Shown one piece after another: positions 26,746 to 36,511 of a stretch of 64,000 bases of DNA. This DNA is from an uncultured Bacteroidales bacterium (GTDB taxonomy: Bacteria > Bacteroidota > Bacteroidia > Bacteroidales > P3). Every line of letters begins with the position of its first letter. Position 1 is the first letter of the stretch. Position numbers and translations under genes: made by a program. The DNA lies in assembly GCA_944320465.1 (NCBI GenBank), contig CALUHO010000002.1, forward strand, positions 118,782-182,781. The letters run 5' to 3'. Below the pieces are notes generated by a model, which did not search any database, had not been told where the DNA came from, and saw nothing but the letters and a program-made list of their open reading frames with translations.

Positions 26746-27765
26746 TTAGTCCAGAATCAGGTTCCAGCCGTGCTTGTCTTCGGCTTCCCCTTCCTGGATG
26801 GCTTTCAAAGCATGGTACAGCTTGGTGGAGATAGGTCCGGGCTGGCCGTCCTTGCTTACCACGTATTCCTTGCCTGTTGAACGATCCACAATCTTGCTGA
26901 TCGGCGAAATAACGGCAGCCGTACCGCAAGCGCCGATTTCATCGAATGTGGACAATTCTTCTTCCTCTATAGGACGGCGTTCCACTTCAAGACCCATATC
27001 GGCGGCAATCTGCTGCAAGCTCATGTTGGTAATGGAACGCAGAATCGAATTGGAATCGGGCGTGATGTACTTGTTGCCCTTGATGGCGAAGAAGTTGGCC
27101 GGACCGGCTTCATCGATATACTTGTGTTGCTTGGAATCGAGGAACAACACGGTGGAATAGCCTTCTTCGTGAGCACGTTCGCTGGCACGCAAGGAAGCAG
27201 CGTAGTTGCCGCCCACCTTGAACAGACCTGTACCCAGCGGAGCCACACGGTCGTAGTCCTTTACAATCTGCATGGGAACGGGCTTGAAACCGCTCTTGAA
27301 ATAGGGACCTACAGGACCGCCGAACACGATGAACATGTATTCCTTGGCCGGTTTAACCCCTACTTCGGCACCTGAACCAATCAACAACGGACGGATATAA
27401 AAGGACGCACCTTCTCCGTAAGGGGGAACGAATTTCTCGTTCATTTTCACTACTTTCTTGCAAGCTTCGATGAAGAGGTCGGTCGGAACCGGCTGCATCA
27501 GGATTCCGTTGGCGGAAAGAACCAAACGTTTGGCGTTTTCATCGGGGCGGAACAAACGGATCTTGCCGTCCTTGCCCCGGAAAGCTTTCATCCCTTCGAA
27601 GGCTTCCTGGCCGTAATGGAGGCAGGTGGCAGCCATGTGAAGGTTAATCATTTCATCTTCGCGAACTTCGAGATCGCTCCATTTGCCGTCCTTGTAGTAA
27701 GCGCGGACATTGTAATCGGTCTTGAAATAACCGAAAGGCAAACTTTTCCAATCAATCTGGCTCAT
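26746..27765 (-). CDS. ilvE: Branched-chain amino acid aminotransferase
   Basis: A 339-residue class IV PLP enzyme of the longer BCAT subgroup. It has LHYGQEAFEGMKAFRG (residues 49-64), the PLP-binding Lys in GLFKVGGNYAASL (K183), YIDEAGPANFFAI and EIGACGTAAVISPI near the phosphate-binding site. It transfers the amino group between glutamate and the keto acids of Leu, Ile and Val in the cytoplasm. It is the last gene on this leftward strand and has its own predicted promoter at 27835. Confidence 0.95.
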   Translation of the reverse strand: MSQIDWKSLPFGYFKTDYNVRAYYKDGKWSDLEVREDEMINLHMAATCLHYGQEAFEGMKAFRGKDGKIRLFRPDENAKRLVLSANGILMQPVPTDLFIEACKKVVKMNEKFVPPYGEGASFYIRPLLIGSGAEVGVKPAKEYMFIVFGGPVGPYFKSGFKPVPMQIVKDYDRVAPLGTGLFKVGGNYAASLRASERAHEEGYSTVLFLDSKQHKYIDEAGPANFFAIKGNKYITPDSNSILRSITNMSLQQIAADMGLEVERRPIEEEELSTFDEIGACGTAAVISPISKIVDRSTGKEYVVSKDGQPGPISTKLYHALKAIQEGEAEDKHGWNLILD

Positions 27766-27834
27766 AATTATATAAATTTTAGATTTTATTCTTAATCAAT
27801 CCGTTTCCCCTCCAAACGCTCTTCTACGGCCTTG

Positions 27835-27842
27835 CGAAGATA
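27835..27842 (-). promoter_or_regulatory. Predicted -7 box for ilvE
   Basis: TATCTTCG on the minus strand is one base off TAnnTTTG and lies about 70 bp before the ilvE ATG. Between here and 28060 the DNA holds two degenerate copies of the family B core (GAGCGTACTTTCGTAC and GAGCGTACTTCTGTAC). It has no supported gene, although part of it is open in one frame. Confidence 0.45.
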
Positions 27843-28060
27843 CAAAATAATCGGCAGGCGATACCCCACTTCAACCAAAATCATTCCACACCCCATTCCA
27901 GAGCGTACTTTCGTACAAAATTCTGAGCAATGAAGTGCAGGCGATCGAGTCAAGCCCGTCAACTCCCCCATCAATTGATAAAGCATTTTGGATGATGGGA
28001 TACGAGGCGTCGAGCCGATGCGCGGCGCGGGAGCGTACTTCTGTACATAACCCCGCACCC

Positions 28061-28186
28061 AGTAAACTTATTTTGAGCGATGAAGTGCAAGGCACGCGAT
28101 TGAGCCAAGCCCGGAGCGTACTCTTGTACGTGAGGAGCTTGGCGAATGAGCGTAACGCCGCAATTCGCGCTCAAAATAAGTTTACT
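28061..28186. repeat. Family B palindromic element, copy B6
   Basis: AGTAAACTTATTTTGAGCG (28061-28079) and CGCTCAAAATAAGTTTACT (28168-28186) are perfect 19-bp inverted repeats. The core reads GTGCAAGGC...GGAGCGTACTCTTGTACGTGA, i.e. family B in reverse orientation. The stop codon TAA of the metallopeptidase lies inside the right arm. With the degenerate copies at 27843-28060 it fills the 416-bp gap before ilvE. Confidence 0.85.
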
Positions 28187-28904
28187 CCCGGTTGTTGAGG
28201 TAAATCATAATATAGTACAACAACGTCGCCAACGATGTCAAGGCCGCAATCACGTATGTATAAGCAGCCGACCGCAAGGCGCTGACAGCCATAGGACGGG
28301 TTTCGGCCGTGGCGATCCCGGCATTGTCGAGCCAAGCCACCGCACGCTGGCTGGCGTTGATTTCAACCGGCAAGGTGACAAAACTGAACAAGGTGGTGAC
28401 AGCGAAAAGCAGGATACCCAGCAACAACAGTTGCGGGAAAGACTGCACCATCAGGATGCCGGCCAGCAGGACCCACATCACGATACGGTCGCTGAAGCTG
28501 ACGAAAGGCACCAAGGCGGAACGCATCTTGAGCCAAGAATAGGCCGTGGCATGCTGCACGGCATGGCCGCATTCATGAGCAGCCACCGCAGCGGCAGCAA
28601 TGCTGTTGCCGCTAAAGACACCTTGGCTCAGATTCACGGTCTTGGTGGCCGGGTTGTAATGGTCGGACAACATGCCCGGTATGCAGACCACGCTCACATC
28701 GTTGATACCGTGGTCATGCAGCATCTTTTCCGCCACATCCTTGCCGGTCATGCCGTATGGCAGCGGCACTTTGGCATAGCGGTTGAATTTTCGTTTAAGG
28801 CTCGCCTGGACAATGAAGCTCAGGATCATCAATGCCCCGAAAATCAGCCAAATCATCGGAATACCCGTATTGGCCGGATTATTGGCAACTACTTGCAGTA
28901 TCAT
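28182..28904 (-). CDS. Neutral zinc metallopeptidase (Zn_peptidase_2 / YugP type)
   Basis: A 240-residue membrane protein. TM1 is near residues 17-34 and further hydrophobic helices lie near 140-180 and 215-235. The zinc site is HECGHAVQHA (H110-H114). Around it are SVVCIPGMLSDHYNPATKTVNLS and AYSWLKMRSALVPFVS, which fit family PF04298. Its substrate is unknown. It lies 22 bp downstream of cysS in the rbfA operon, and its stop codon sits in the arm of element B6. Confidence 0.88.
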   Translation of the reverse strand: MILQVVANNPANTGIPMIWLIFGALMILSFIVQASLKRKFNRYAKVPLPYGMTGKDVAEKMLHDHGINDVSVVCIPGMLSDHYNPATKTVNLSQGVFSGNSIAAAAVAAHECGHAVQHATAYSWLKMRSALVPFVSFSDRIVMWVLLAGILMVQSFPQLLLLGILLFAVTTLFSFVTLPVEINASQRAVAWLDNAGIATAETRPMAVSALRSAAYTYVIAALTSLATLLYYIMIYLNNRE

Positions 28905-28926
28905 TTTTTCTTTTTTTTTAGCGTTA

Positions 28927-30411
28927 TTACTCTTGTTTCCAGCTGGCTCCGTCCTTCCCGTCCATCACCGCGATGCCCACCGCCTTCAACTTGTCACGGA
29001 TCATATCGGAGGTAGCGAAATCCTTATTGGCTTTAGCCTTGGCGCGGATTTCCAAAAGAATTTCCATCACGCCTTCCAGGCTTTCGGCCGATTTGCCGCC
29101 CTCCGCCACAGAAGACGACAATCCTAATATATCTTCCACGAACTCCTTGTACAACTTCCTTGCCAGATTCAAATCTGCCTGAGTAAAGGCTGCCTTATTG
29201 TCAGAAGCCGAGTTGGCCAGCTTGACCAATTCGAACAGGTTGGCAATGACCACTGGCGTATTGAAATCATCGTCCATGGCGGCATAGCAGGCCTCTTCTA
29301 TTTTCTTCAAGCCCTCGGAAACCTGATCCCCGGCCTCGGCCTTCACCTTGTCCAAGGCCGGCTTGATCTGCATCAGACGCTGCAAGCCTTTCTCGGCCGA
29401 CTGCAAGGCTTCATTGCTGAAATCAAGCGTGCTGCGGTAATGCGCCTGCAAAATGAAGAAACGAATCGTCATCGGGTCGTAAGCCTGAGCCAATGCCGGA
29501 TGATTCCCGGTGAAGAACTCGTCCAAGGTGATGAAGTTGCCCAAAGACTTGCCCATCTTCTTGCCGTTGATGGTAATCATATTGTTGTGCAACCAATAAC
29601 GGCAGGGCTGATGCCCGTAGGCCGCGTTCGCCTGCGCGATTTCCGCCTCATGATGCGGGAACATCAAGTCCATGCCGCCTCCGTGAATGTCGAAAGGCTG
29701 CCCCAGATACTTATGCGACATGGCCGTGCATTCGGTATGCCAACCGGGGAAGCCTTCCCCCCAAGGGGACGGCCAGCGCATGATATGCTCCGGCATGGCT
29801 TTCTTCCAAAGCGCGAAGTCGGCCGGATTGCGCTTTTCATCCTGCGAAGCCAGATTATCGCGGGTCGTGGCCAGAAGCTCGTCCAAGACCCGGCCCGAAA
29901 GCTGGCCGTATGGGTATTTCTCGTTGTATTTAGGTACGTCGAAATAGACCGAACCGTTCACCTCGTAAGCGAAACCGGCTTCCAGAATACGCTTCACCAG
30001 TTCAATCTGTTCTATGATATGCCCCGAGGCCAAGGGTTCGATAGAAGGCCTCAGCACACCCATCTTGTCCATGAACTCGTGGTATCGGTTGGCATAATGC
30101 TGAGCCACTTCCATCGGTTCAAGCTGTTCCAGACGGGCTTTCTTGGCAATCTTGTCTTCCCCCTCGTCGGCATCATGTTCCAAATGCCCCACATCGGTGA
30201 TATTGCGCACGTAACGAACCTTGTAGCCCAGATGCTTCAGGTAGCGGAATATGATATCGAATGTAACCGCCGAACGGGCATGGCCTAAATGCGGGTCGCC
30301 GTAAACCGTTGGTCCGCAGACATACATCCCGACCAAGGGCGCATGCAAAGGTTCAAAGGCTTCCTTTTTCCGTGTCAAGGTGTTCGTTACACACAAATGA
30401 TTGGCTTTCAT
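28927..30411 (-). CDS. cysS: Cysteine--tRNA ligase
   Basis: I chose [19 protein letters not shown] at 30411 as start (494 residues); eleven open codons precede it. The class I signatures are HLGHA (41-45) and KMGKS in [12 protein letters not shown], a KMSKS variant. Zinc ligands are in [19 protein letters not shown] and PHHEAEIAQ. It charges tRNA-Cys in the cytoplasm. It sits between the FtsX-like permease and the metallopeptidase in one leftward operon. Confidence 0.96.
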   Translation of the reverse strand: MKANHLCVTNTLTRKKEAFEPLHAPLVGMYVCGPTVYGDPHLGHARSAVTFDIIFRYLKHLGYKVRYVRNITDVGHLEHDADEGEDKIAKKARLEQLEPMEVAQHYANRYHEFMDKMGVLRPSIEPLASGHIIEQIELVKRILEAGFAYEVNGSVYFDVPKYNEKYPYGQLSGRVLDELLATTRDNLASQDEKRNPADFALWKKAMPEHIMRWPSPWGEGFPGWHTECTAMSHKYLGQPFDIHGGGMDLMFPHHEAEIAQANAAYGHQPCRYWLHNNMITINGKKMGKSLGNFITLDEFFTGNHPALAQAYDPMTIRFFILQAHYRSTLDFSNEALQSAEKGLQRLMQIKPALDKVKAEAGDQVSEGLKKIEEACYAAMDDDFNTPVVIANLFELVKLANSASDNKAAFTQADLNLARKLYKEFVEDILGLSSSVAEGGKSAESLEGVMEILLEIRAKAKANKDFATSDMIRDKLKAVGIAVMDGKDGASWKQE

Positions 30412-30493
30412 TATTATATTCATTTTAATTTTCTTACAAAACAAACGCGCTCACTCCAAAAGACCCGATGGCAAGGCCGCAGATATCCCGTTA

Positions 30494-31726
30494 TCACACG
30501 CCTCCCCTGATTTTGCCGGCAAAGGAAGACACCTGCTTCAACGGCAAAGCCGAAGCCACAAAACCGATGCAAAGCCCTATCGCCACCACAGCCAGCACAT
30601 CGCCCATCTGCCAATTTACCGGATAAGCATCAGTAATGTAATTGCCCGAACCTCCGCCAAGTTTTACCCATCCAAAATATTGCTGTCCAAAGGTAAGCAA
30701 ACTTCCCACAACCACGCCCGCAAAGGTTCCCCATAAGCTTACCAGAACGCCATGCAACAGGAAAAGCAAACGAAGCCGTTCCGTCCGCATCCCCATACTG
30801 GACAATATCCTTATATCATGACGCTTCTCATAAATCAGCAACATCTGATTGGCCACCATCGTAAAAGTGGCAATCAGCATCACAAAAGCGAACACGGCCA
30901 CCACGATCAGCTTCTCGGCCTTCATGCTCCTGAACATGGTCTGTTGCTGCTCGATCCGGTCTTTGACCGTATAGGCATCGCCCGCTTCCTGTTGCAAGCA
31001 CGCTTGAACCCGGGCAAGCTTGAACGTAGAATCCACCTTGACTTCTATGGCCGAAATGCTACTTTCGGCATCGAAAACGTGGCGAGCGAAACCCAAATCA
31101 CAAAACAAGTACTGGTTATCATATTCAGGTATGCTGCTGAACAAGCCCGAAGGATAGACCGCATAAGAAGCAACAGCTTGCTGCATGGCAAAAGGGCCGG
31201 AAAGCCGATTGGCATCCACGGTATAGAGCCGGCAGGCGTTCCCGTTTGCAGGCGGTATCTGCATCTGGTTGTAGACACCGCCTCCCATCAATACCAAGGC
31301 GGCATCACCTACGGTCTCCAAATCATATTGCCCGGAATAAATCTGGTCCCTGATATCCGTAACTTGATCAAAAGCACTGTCCACGCCCTTGAGCCGAACC
31401 ATCGCGGTCTGTTCCCCGTACGCCAAAAGTGCCTGATCTTCAATCACAGCCGAAGCCGACTGCACTCCAGCCACGTTTCGTATCCGCTCCAGCAAACCTT
31501 CATCCTCAAAAAACTTTCCTCTGGCCGCCTCTATCTTCAAATCGGGATCCACCCCCCAGAAGCGTTCGGCCACAAAACGGTTCATCCCATTCATCACCGA
31601 GAGAATCAGCACCATCGCTGCCGTGCTGACCGCAATGCTTAGCACTGCGACCCGGCCGATCAGACGCACCAAAGGGGTCTTTTTGGCCCGGAAATACCGT
31701 CTTGCTATAAAAAATGGAAGGTTCAC
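30494..31726 (-). CDS. FtsX/LolE-like ABC transporter permease
   Basis: A 410-residue protein with the LolC/E-type start NLPFFIARRYFRAKKT, TM1 near 25-45, a large periplasmic MacB-PCD-like domain (about 48-260) and three C-terminal helices (about 270-400) with the FtsX core RHDIRILSSMGMRTERLR. It is probably the membrane part of a lipoprotein-releasing or similar ABC exporter; no ATPase gene is adjacent. The gene lies between rbfA and cysS. Confidence 0.85.
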   Translation of the reverse strand: MNLPFFIARRYFRAKKTPLVRLIGRVAVLSIAVSTAAMVLILSVMNGMNRFVAERFWGVDPDLKIEAARGKFFEDEGLLERIRNVAGVQSASAVIEDQALLAYGEQTAMVRLKGVDSAFDQVTDIRDQIYSGQYDLETVGDAALVLMGGGVYNQMQIPPANGNACRLYTVDANRLSGPFAMQQAVASYAVYPSGLFSSIPEYDNQYLFCDLGFARHVFDAESSISAIEVKVDSTFKLARVQACLQQEAGDAYTVKDRIEQQQTMFRSMKAEKLIVVAVFAFVMLIATFTMVANQMLLIYEKRHDIRILSSMGMRTERLRLLFLLHGVLVSLWGTFAGVVVGSLLTFGQQYFGWVKLGGGSGNYITDAYPVNWQMGDVLAVVAIGLCIGFVASALPLKQVSSFAGKIRGGV

Positions 31727-31815
31727 TTTTCTCTATGAATTACTGCAATCCCGCATGAGAACCAGTCTTTGCACCCGCCTGAACTCCAAGCCCCATCCGG
31801 AAACCGAGCGAAAAA

Positions 31816-32154
31816 CTATTGCTTCAAAAGCTCCTCGATCCGTTCCACCCGATCAAGGGTGTCATCGATGAAAAATTCCAGACGGGGGATTATCCGCAGC
31901 TGATTGCGGACTCTTTGTCCCAGAATGCCTCGGATTTCCGCTGTATGCGCCTTTATCTTCTTCAACGTCTCTTCCTTATGTTGGTCTGGGAAAAGGCTCA
32001 AGTTAACCCTTGCCACCGACAAGTCGGGAGTTATGCGTATGAATGTAACGGTCATCATGATGCCCGGGAAATAAGGTTGCATCTCCACCCGGAATATCTC
32101 GCCCAGTTCCCGTTGCAAGAGCCTGTTTATCTTCTGCTGCCTGTTTGTATCCAT
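31816..32154 (-). CDS. rbfA: Ribosome-binding factor A
   Basis: I chose MDTNRQQKINRLLQRELGEIF as start (112 residues), the normal RbfA beginning; 20 upstream codons are open but unrelated. Other matches are MMTVTFIRITPDLSVARVNLSLFP and the C-terminal RVRNQLRIIPRLEFFIDDTLDR of the KH-like fold. It assists 16S rRNA 5' end maturation in the 30S subunit. It is the first gene of the leftward operon, divergent from lpxD. Confidence 0.94.
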   Translation of the reverse strand: MDTNRQQKINRLLQRELGEIFRVEMQPYFPGIMMTVTFIRITPDLSVARVNLSLFPDQHKEETLKKIKAHTAEIRGILGQRVRNQLRIIPRLEFFIDDTLDRVERIEELLKQ

Positions 32155-32191
32155 TATCGAATCTGTTTTCGTGCCACTACGGCACAATTTG

Positions 32192-32237
32192 CGAAGATAA
32201 TGTTTTTCGCTCACTTATGGAAAAAATGCTACTTTTG
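32192..32237. promoter_or_regulatory. Divergent promoters of rbfA and lpxD
   Basis: On the minus strand TATCTTCG (32192-32199) is the likely -7 box of rbfA, 37 bp before its ATG. On the plus strand TACTTTTG (32230-32237) is a perfect TAnnTTTG for lpxD, leaving a leader of about 85 nt. The -33 elements are weak in both directions. A small GTGCC/GGCAC hairpin lies at 32171-32185, in the rbfA leader. Confidence 0.5.
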
Positions 32238-32328
32238 TATTAATTTTCATCATTACGGAATTTGCGGCGGCAAGCGGGATTCCTTTGTGTCTTGGAATCG
32301 GCCGATTGCCACCTTAAAATGATTTAGT

Positions 32329-33381
32329 ATGCTCAATTTCACACTTGCCAAAATTGCAGAAATCCTCGGCGGGACAATAGAAGGGGGCAATCCCGACTCT
32401 TCTGTTCATACCCTCTGCAAGATAGAAGAAGGCCATGAAGGCGGCCTGACTTTCTTAGCTAATCCAAAGTACACCCATTATATATATGACACCCAAGCCA
32501 CGGCTGTTATCGTCAATGCCGATTTCAAGCCGGAGCATCCGGTCAAGGCGGCCCTGATCCGAGTGAGCAACTCCTACGAGGCTTTTGCCCGGTTGCTGGC
32601 TTTCTACAACGAATACACCTCCCCTAAACCGGGCATTTCGGAACTTGCCTTTATCGCGCCCGATGCCAAAATCGGCAAAGATGTGTATATCGGGGAATTC
32701 GTGGTGGTCGCTTCCGGGGCTGAAATCGGGGACGGATGCAAGATATACCCGCAATGCTATGTGGGAAGCCAAGTGAAGATGAAAGAGAACTGCCTGGTTT
32801 ATCCCGGTGTCAAGATTTACCCGCACACTCAAATCGGGAAAGCCTGCATCCTTCAAGCCGGGGCGGTCATCGGTGCCGATGGCTTCGGTTTTGCCCCCAA
32901 CAATGGCAGTTACGAGAAGATTCCCCAAATCGGGAACGTGATTCTTGAAGACAATGTGGAAATCGGGGCCAATACCTGCGTGGACAAGGCCACGATGGGT
33001 TCCACCATTATCAAAGAAGGGGTCAAGCTCGACAACCTGATTCAAATCGGACACAATGTTGTCATCGGGAAGAATACCGTAATGGCAGCCCAAGTAGGCA
33101 TCGCCGGTTCCACCAAAGTAGGAGAAAACTGCATGTTCGGCGGACAGGTCGGCGTAGCCGGCCACAGCACCATTGCCAATGGAGTCATGCTGGCCGCCCA
33201 GACGGGGGTACCGGGTTCCATCCGCAAGGAAAACACGGTCCTGATCGGGGCGCCTCCATTGGATCCGGCCATCTTCCGCCGTTCCTGCGTGCATTTCAAG
33301 AATCTGGATTCTATTGTGGATCGCTTGGCGCAAGTGGAAAAAGAATTGGCAGATTTGAAATCCTCATGTCAAAACAAGTAG
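32329..33381 (+). CDS. lpxD: UDP-3-O-acylglucosamine N-acyltransferase
   Basis: A 350-residue enzyme. The N-terminal uridine-binding domain ([36 protein letters not shown]) is followed by a left-handed beta-helix of hexapeptide repeats (about 110-310) with [21 protein letters not shown] and the catalytic His in [11 protein letters not shown]-terminal helix (about 325-345) completes the trimeric acyltransferase. It adds the second hydroxyacyl chain to UDP-3-O-acyl-GlcN in lipid A synthesis. It is followed after one base by truB. Confidence 0.95.
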   Translation: MLNFTLAKIAEILGGTIEGGNPDSSVHTLCKIEEGHEGGLTFLANPKYTHYIYDTQATAVIVNADFKPEHPVKAALIRVSNSYEAFARLLAFYNEYTSPKPGISELAFIAPDAKIGKDVYIGEFVVVASGAEIGDGCKIYPQCYVGSQVKMKENCLVYPGVKIYPHTQIGKACILQAGAVIGADGFGFAPNNGSYEKIPQIGNVILEDNVEIGANTCVDKATMGSTIIKEGVKLDNLIQIGHNVVIGKNTVMAAQVGIAGSTKVGENCMFGGQVGVAGHSTIANGVMLAAQTGVPGSIRKENTVLIGAPPLDPAIFRRSCVHFKNLDSIVDRLAQVEKELADLKSSCQNK

Positions 33382-33382
33382 T

Positions 33383-34105
33383 TTGCAGGTGGAAAACAAA
33401 CAACAGCCCGAAGAGAGACACCCGCTTGAACTGGGGCAAGTATTCTTGATAGACAAGCCTTTGGGGTGGACTTCGTTCAATGTGGTGAGCCGGGTCAGGA
33501 ACTGGGCTCACCATATCGCAGGCCATAGAGTCAAAACAGGCCATGCCGGCACGCTCGACCCTTTGGCTACAGGACTCTTGATTATCTGCACCGGCAGTCT
33601 CACTAAAAAGATAGAAAGTTTTCAAGCACAAGTCAAGGAATACACGGGTACTTTTGTCTTAGGGGCAACTACCAAAAGCCATGATTTGGAAAGCGAGGTG
33701 GAAGAAGGCGGGCCACTGGATGGCATCGATGAAGCCCGTCTCCGGGAAGCCGCTGCCCATTTCACGGGCCGGATCCAGCAAGTCCCGCCGGTCTTTTCCG
33801 CAGTCAAGGTGCAGGGCAAAAGGGCGTATCAATACGCGCGGGCTTCCAAAGAGCTGGAACTGGAAGCCAAACCCATTCAAATCCACGAATTTGAAATAAG
33901 CCGGGTTGCCTTGCCCGAAGTGGACTTCCGCATCGTATGCAGCAAAGGGACCTACATCCGTGCCATGGCGCGGGATTTCGGAGAGTACCTGGGCTGCGGA
34001 GCCTACCTTTCAGCCCTTCGCCGTGTCCGCATAGGAGAGTTCCGGGTTGAAGACGCTCAGCAAATCGATGAATTCCTCCACAAGAGGAAGCCGGAAACAG
34101 TCTGA
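33383..34105 (+). CDS. truB: tRNA pseudouridine-55 synthase
   Basis: A 240-residue enzyme with LIDKPLGWTSFNVVSRVR, the catalytic-Asp motif KTGHAGTLDPLATGLL, QVPPVFSAVKVQGKRAY and CSKGTYIRAMARDFGE. It makes the T-loop pseudouridine of tRNAs. There is no in-frame ATG near the start: the candidates are TTG at 33383 and GTG at 33389, one or seven bases after the lpxD stop. Translation is probably coupled to lpxD. Confidence 0.94.
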   Translation: MQVENKQQPEERHPLELGQVFLIDKPLGWTSFNVVSRVRNWAHHIAGHRVKTGHAGTLDPLATGLLIICTGSLTKKIESFQAQVKEYTGTFVLGATTKSHDLESEVEEGGPLDGIDEARLREAAAHFTGRIQQVPPVFSAVKVQGKRAYQYARASKELELEAKPIQIHEFEISRVALPEVDFRIVCSKGTYIRAMARDFGEYLGCGAYLSALRRVRIGEFRVEDAQQIDEFLHKRKPETV

Positions 34106-34196
34106 GAATCATTTCAGATGCCTGTTACGACAGAAATCTTCCCTAACTTGGCTTCTGCACTAAAGGACCTAAAGGGCAAGGAACGCCCCTTACCCC

Positions 34197-34227
34197 TTGA
34201 TTTTTTATTTGTTTCTTTTTAACTTTG
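34197..34227 (+). promoter_or_regulatory. Predicted promoter of queA
   Basis: TTG (34197-34199) and TAACTTTG (34220-34227) are 20 bp apart and match the Bacteroidota consensus. The leader to the queA ATG at 34347 is about 115 nt. It contains CCCCCTTTTTGGGGG, a 5-bp stem, just after the expected start. A weak GGGC/GCCC hairpin (34174-34188) followed by a T-rich tract may end truB transcription. I see no known riboswitch fold. Confidence 0.6.
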
Positions 34228-34346
34228 CCCCCTTTTTGGGGGATTTGTACCTTATCGTAAACAGGCTCAATTACAGCAAGGCCAAGCAATTGCGCCAAAA
34301 GCTTGTACTTCCGGTCACCCCTTACAAATATCAAATTCTTGGATAG

Positions 34347-35402
34347 ATGAAACTGTCACAGTTCAACTACAACCTGCCATCGGAACTTATCGCCTCCTAC
34401 CCGGTACCTGACCGGGATGAATGCAAGCTGATGGTAATAGACCGGAAAAAACAGAAAATAGAGCATAAGGTATTCAAGGATATCATCAAGTATTTCAACG
34501 AAGGCGATGTCATGGTGCTGAACGACACCCGGGTCTTTCCCGCGCGTCTTTCGGGCGAGAAGGAAAAGACCGGTGCCATGATTACCGTATTCCTGTTAAG
34601 GGAACTCAACCGCGAATCGCTGTTATGGGACGTATATGTGGATCCCGCCCGGAAAATCCGCATCGGCAACAAGCTCTATTTTGGAGAAAACGATGAATTG
34701 GTAGCAGAAGTCATCGACAACACCACGTCTCGGGGTCGCACACTAAGATTCCTGTACGATGGACCTTACGAGAACTTCAAGGCTTTGATATACAAATTAG
34801 GGACAACACCGCTTCCCGACCATATCTTGGCCGTCCGGAAAGTGGAAGACGAAGACGAAGAAAGATACCAGACCGTCTTTGCCAGAAACGAAGGAGCCGT
34901 AATGGCACCTACAGCCGGCCTGCATTTTAGCCGTGCCTTGCTCAAACGAATGGAAATCAAAGGAATCGAATCAGCTTTCCTAACCATGCACTGTGGCTTG
35001 GGCAATGTGCGTGAAATCGATGTGGAAGACCTCACCAAGCATCGGGTCGATTCCGAAGAACTGCACATTCCAGAAGAGACCACCTTGATTGTGAACAAAG
35101 CCATCGATGAAAAGAAAAAGGTTTGCGCGGTGGGGACTTCGGTTCTCAAAGGCTTGGAAAGCTCGGTATCTTTTGGCGGGAAACTCAAACCGTTTGACGG
35201 ATGGACCAACAAGTTCATCTTCCCTCCTTACGAATTTACCATCCCTAATTGCTTGATTAGCAATTTCCACGCCCCGTTATCCTCCCTTTTCATGTCAGTC
35301 TGCGCATTTGGCGGATACGACTTGATCATGAAAGCCTATCAAGAAGCCATCGACAAGAAATACCGGTTCTTGACCTTCGGCGATGCCATGCTTATCTTAT
35401 AA
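34347..35402 (+). CDS. queA: S-adenosylmethionine:tRNA ribosyltransferase-isomerase
   Basis: A 351-residue protein matching QueA along its whole length: [93 protein letters not shown] and the final [13 protein letters not shown]. It moves the ribosyl part of SAM onto preQ1 at tRNA position 34 to make epoxyqueuosine. It lies 240 bp after truB, with its own promoter, and is followed after 36 bp by ruvC. Confidence 0.96.
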   Translation: MKLSQFNYNLPSELIASYPVPDRDECKLMVIDRKKQKIEHKVFKDIIKYFNEGDVMVLNDTRVFPARLSGEKEKTGAMITVFLLRELNRESLLWDVYVDPARKIRIGNKLYFGENDELVAEVIDNTTSRGRTLRFLYDGPYENFKALIYKLGTTPLPDHILAVRKVEDEDEERYQTVFARNEGAVMAPTAGLHFSRALLKRMEIKGIESAFLTMHCGLGNVREIDVEDLTKHRVDSEELHIPEETTLIVNKAIDEKKKVCAVGTSVLKGLESSVSFGGKLKPFDGWTNKFIFPPYEFTIPNCLISNFHAPLSSLFMSVCAFGGYDLIMKAYQEAIDKKYRFLTFGDAMLIL

Positions 35403-35438
35403 TGGCATTCTCTTTGCAAGGAGAAAAGTTCATCATCC

Positions 35439-36059
35439 ATGCAAATTCCGCAGAAAGACAAAATCATCCTCGGTATCGACCCCGGCACTAGGCTCATGGG
35501 GCACAGCGTGATTAAATCTGACGGGCAGCATTTCGAATGCCTCGAAATGGACGTGCTGGATATGCGTAAGGAGCAAGATCCCTTGCGCCGTCTGGAACTC
35601 ATTCTGGAAGAAGTCCTCCGTATCATTGACACTTACCAGGCGCAATACCTGTCTATTGAAAGCCCTTTCTATGGCAAAAACGTGCAGGCCTTGCTCAAAT
35701 TAGGGCGAGCGCAAGGCGTGGCCATTGCGGCATCGATATCCAAGGGATTGAAAGTGCATGAATATTCTCCCCGCGAAATCAAACAGGCTCTGACAGGGAA
35801 AGGAAGCGCATCAAAAGAACAAGTCTGTGCTATGGCTCTGCACATTGCCGGCCTACCCGCAAACCGCCCCAAACACTTGGATGCTACCGATGCCTTGGCG
35901 GCCGCCATTTGCCACAGCATCCACAGCCGCTTTGACGATGCTTGCGCAAATTCAATAAAGACTTCTAAAACGCTTCTACCCCAAAAGCAAAGCCGCAGAA
36001 AAAGTTCTTGGTCAGAATACCTTTCGAACCATCCCGACCGAATAAAAAAAGTGTTATGA
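35439..36059 (+). CDS. ruvC: Holliday junction resolvase RuvC
   Basis: A 206-residue nuclease with the four acidic catalytic residues in ILGIDPGTRLMG (Asp near 14), LSIESPFYGKN, and HLDATDALAAAICH. It cuts Holliday junctions together with RuvAB. It carries about 40 residues more than the minimal enzyme at the C-terminus, ending in a basic tail (KQSRRKSSW...RIKKVL). Its stop codon sits in the left arm of a terminator hairpin that serves the convergent HIT/greA operon. Confidence 0.95.
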   Translation: MQIPQKDKIILGIDPGTRLMGHSVIKSDGQHFECLEMDVLDMRKEQDPLRRLELILEEVLRIIDTYQAQYLSIESPFYGKNVQALLKLGRAQGVAIAASISKGLKVHEYSPREIKQALTGKGSASKEQVCAMALHIAGLPANRPKHLDATDALAAAICHSIHSRFDDACANSIKTSKTLLPQKQSRRKSSWSEYLSNHPDRIKKVL

Positions 36060-36083
36060 CAAACTCCTGCTCGTCATAACACT
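36050..36083 (-). terminator. Terminator of the greA-HIT operon, overlapping the ruvC 3' end
   Basis: AGTGTTATGAC (36050-36060) and GTCATAACACT (36073-36083) form a perfect 11-bp stem. On the minus strand it is followed by TTTTTTTATT, a strong terminator for the leftward genes. The ruvC stop (36057-36059) is inside the stem, so the two transcription units overlap here. Confidence 0.8.
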
Positions 36084-36107
36084 CCAAGCCGAGGGAAACT
36101 ATCCTGT

Positions 36108-36509
36108 TTACAGCTTTTCGAATTCCGACAAAATCCGGCCTGCAAGGTCATCCATCTCAGCCTCAGGAAGTTTCAGTTTTTCCTTGCCGAAATCAATATC
36201 CGTCACCCCATGGATAGGTACCAGATGCACATGGGCGTGAGGCACATCCAAACCAATCACCGACACCCCTATTTTAGGAGCCGGACATACCTTGATCAAT
36301 GCTTTAGCTACTTTTTTGGCAAAAACCATCAATTCGGCAAGCTCGGCATCCTCCATATCGAAGATATAGTCGGTTTCTTTTTTAGGTATGACCAAAACAT
36401 GGCCTCTTGCCACAGGAGCTATATCCAAGAAAGCCAAATGCTTCTCATCTTCCGCCACTTTGTAGCAAGGAATCTCGCCCGCCACTATTTTAGAGAAAAT
36501 ACTTGCCAT
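36108..36509 (-). CDS. HIT family nucleotide hydrolase/transferase
   Basis: A 133-residue Hint-type protein with SIFSKIVAGEIPCYKVAEDE, FLDIAPVARGHVLVIPKK and the histidine triad HAHVHLVPI (H91, H93, H95). Proteins of this type hydrolyse adenosine phosphoramidates or related nucleotides in the cytoplasm; the physiological substrate is unknown. It lies 2 bp after greA and shares its transcript. Confidence 0.94.
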   Translation of the reverse strand: MASIFSKIVAGEIPCYKVAEDEKHLAFLDIAPVARGHVLVIPKKETDYIFDMEDAELAELMVFAKKVAKALIKVCPAPKIGVSVIGLDVPHAHVHLVPIHGVTDIDFGKEKLKLPEAEMDDLAGRILSEFEKL

Positions 36510-36511
36510 CT

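Noticed and set aside
27792..28058. Open frame before ilvE whose end looks protein-like (VGYRLPIILYLRKAVEERLEGKRID)
   Set aside because: Its upstream part is family B repeat sequence, and the segment contains a good -7 promoter box (TATCTTCG) for ilvE.
34228..34346. A 43-codon frame in the queA leader ending LYLIVNRLNYSKAKQLRQK...QILG
   Set aside because: No ATG start and no known leader peptide or riboswitch at queA that matches; treated as untranslated leader.
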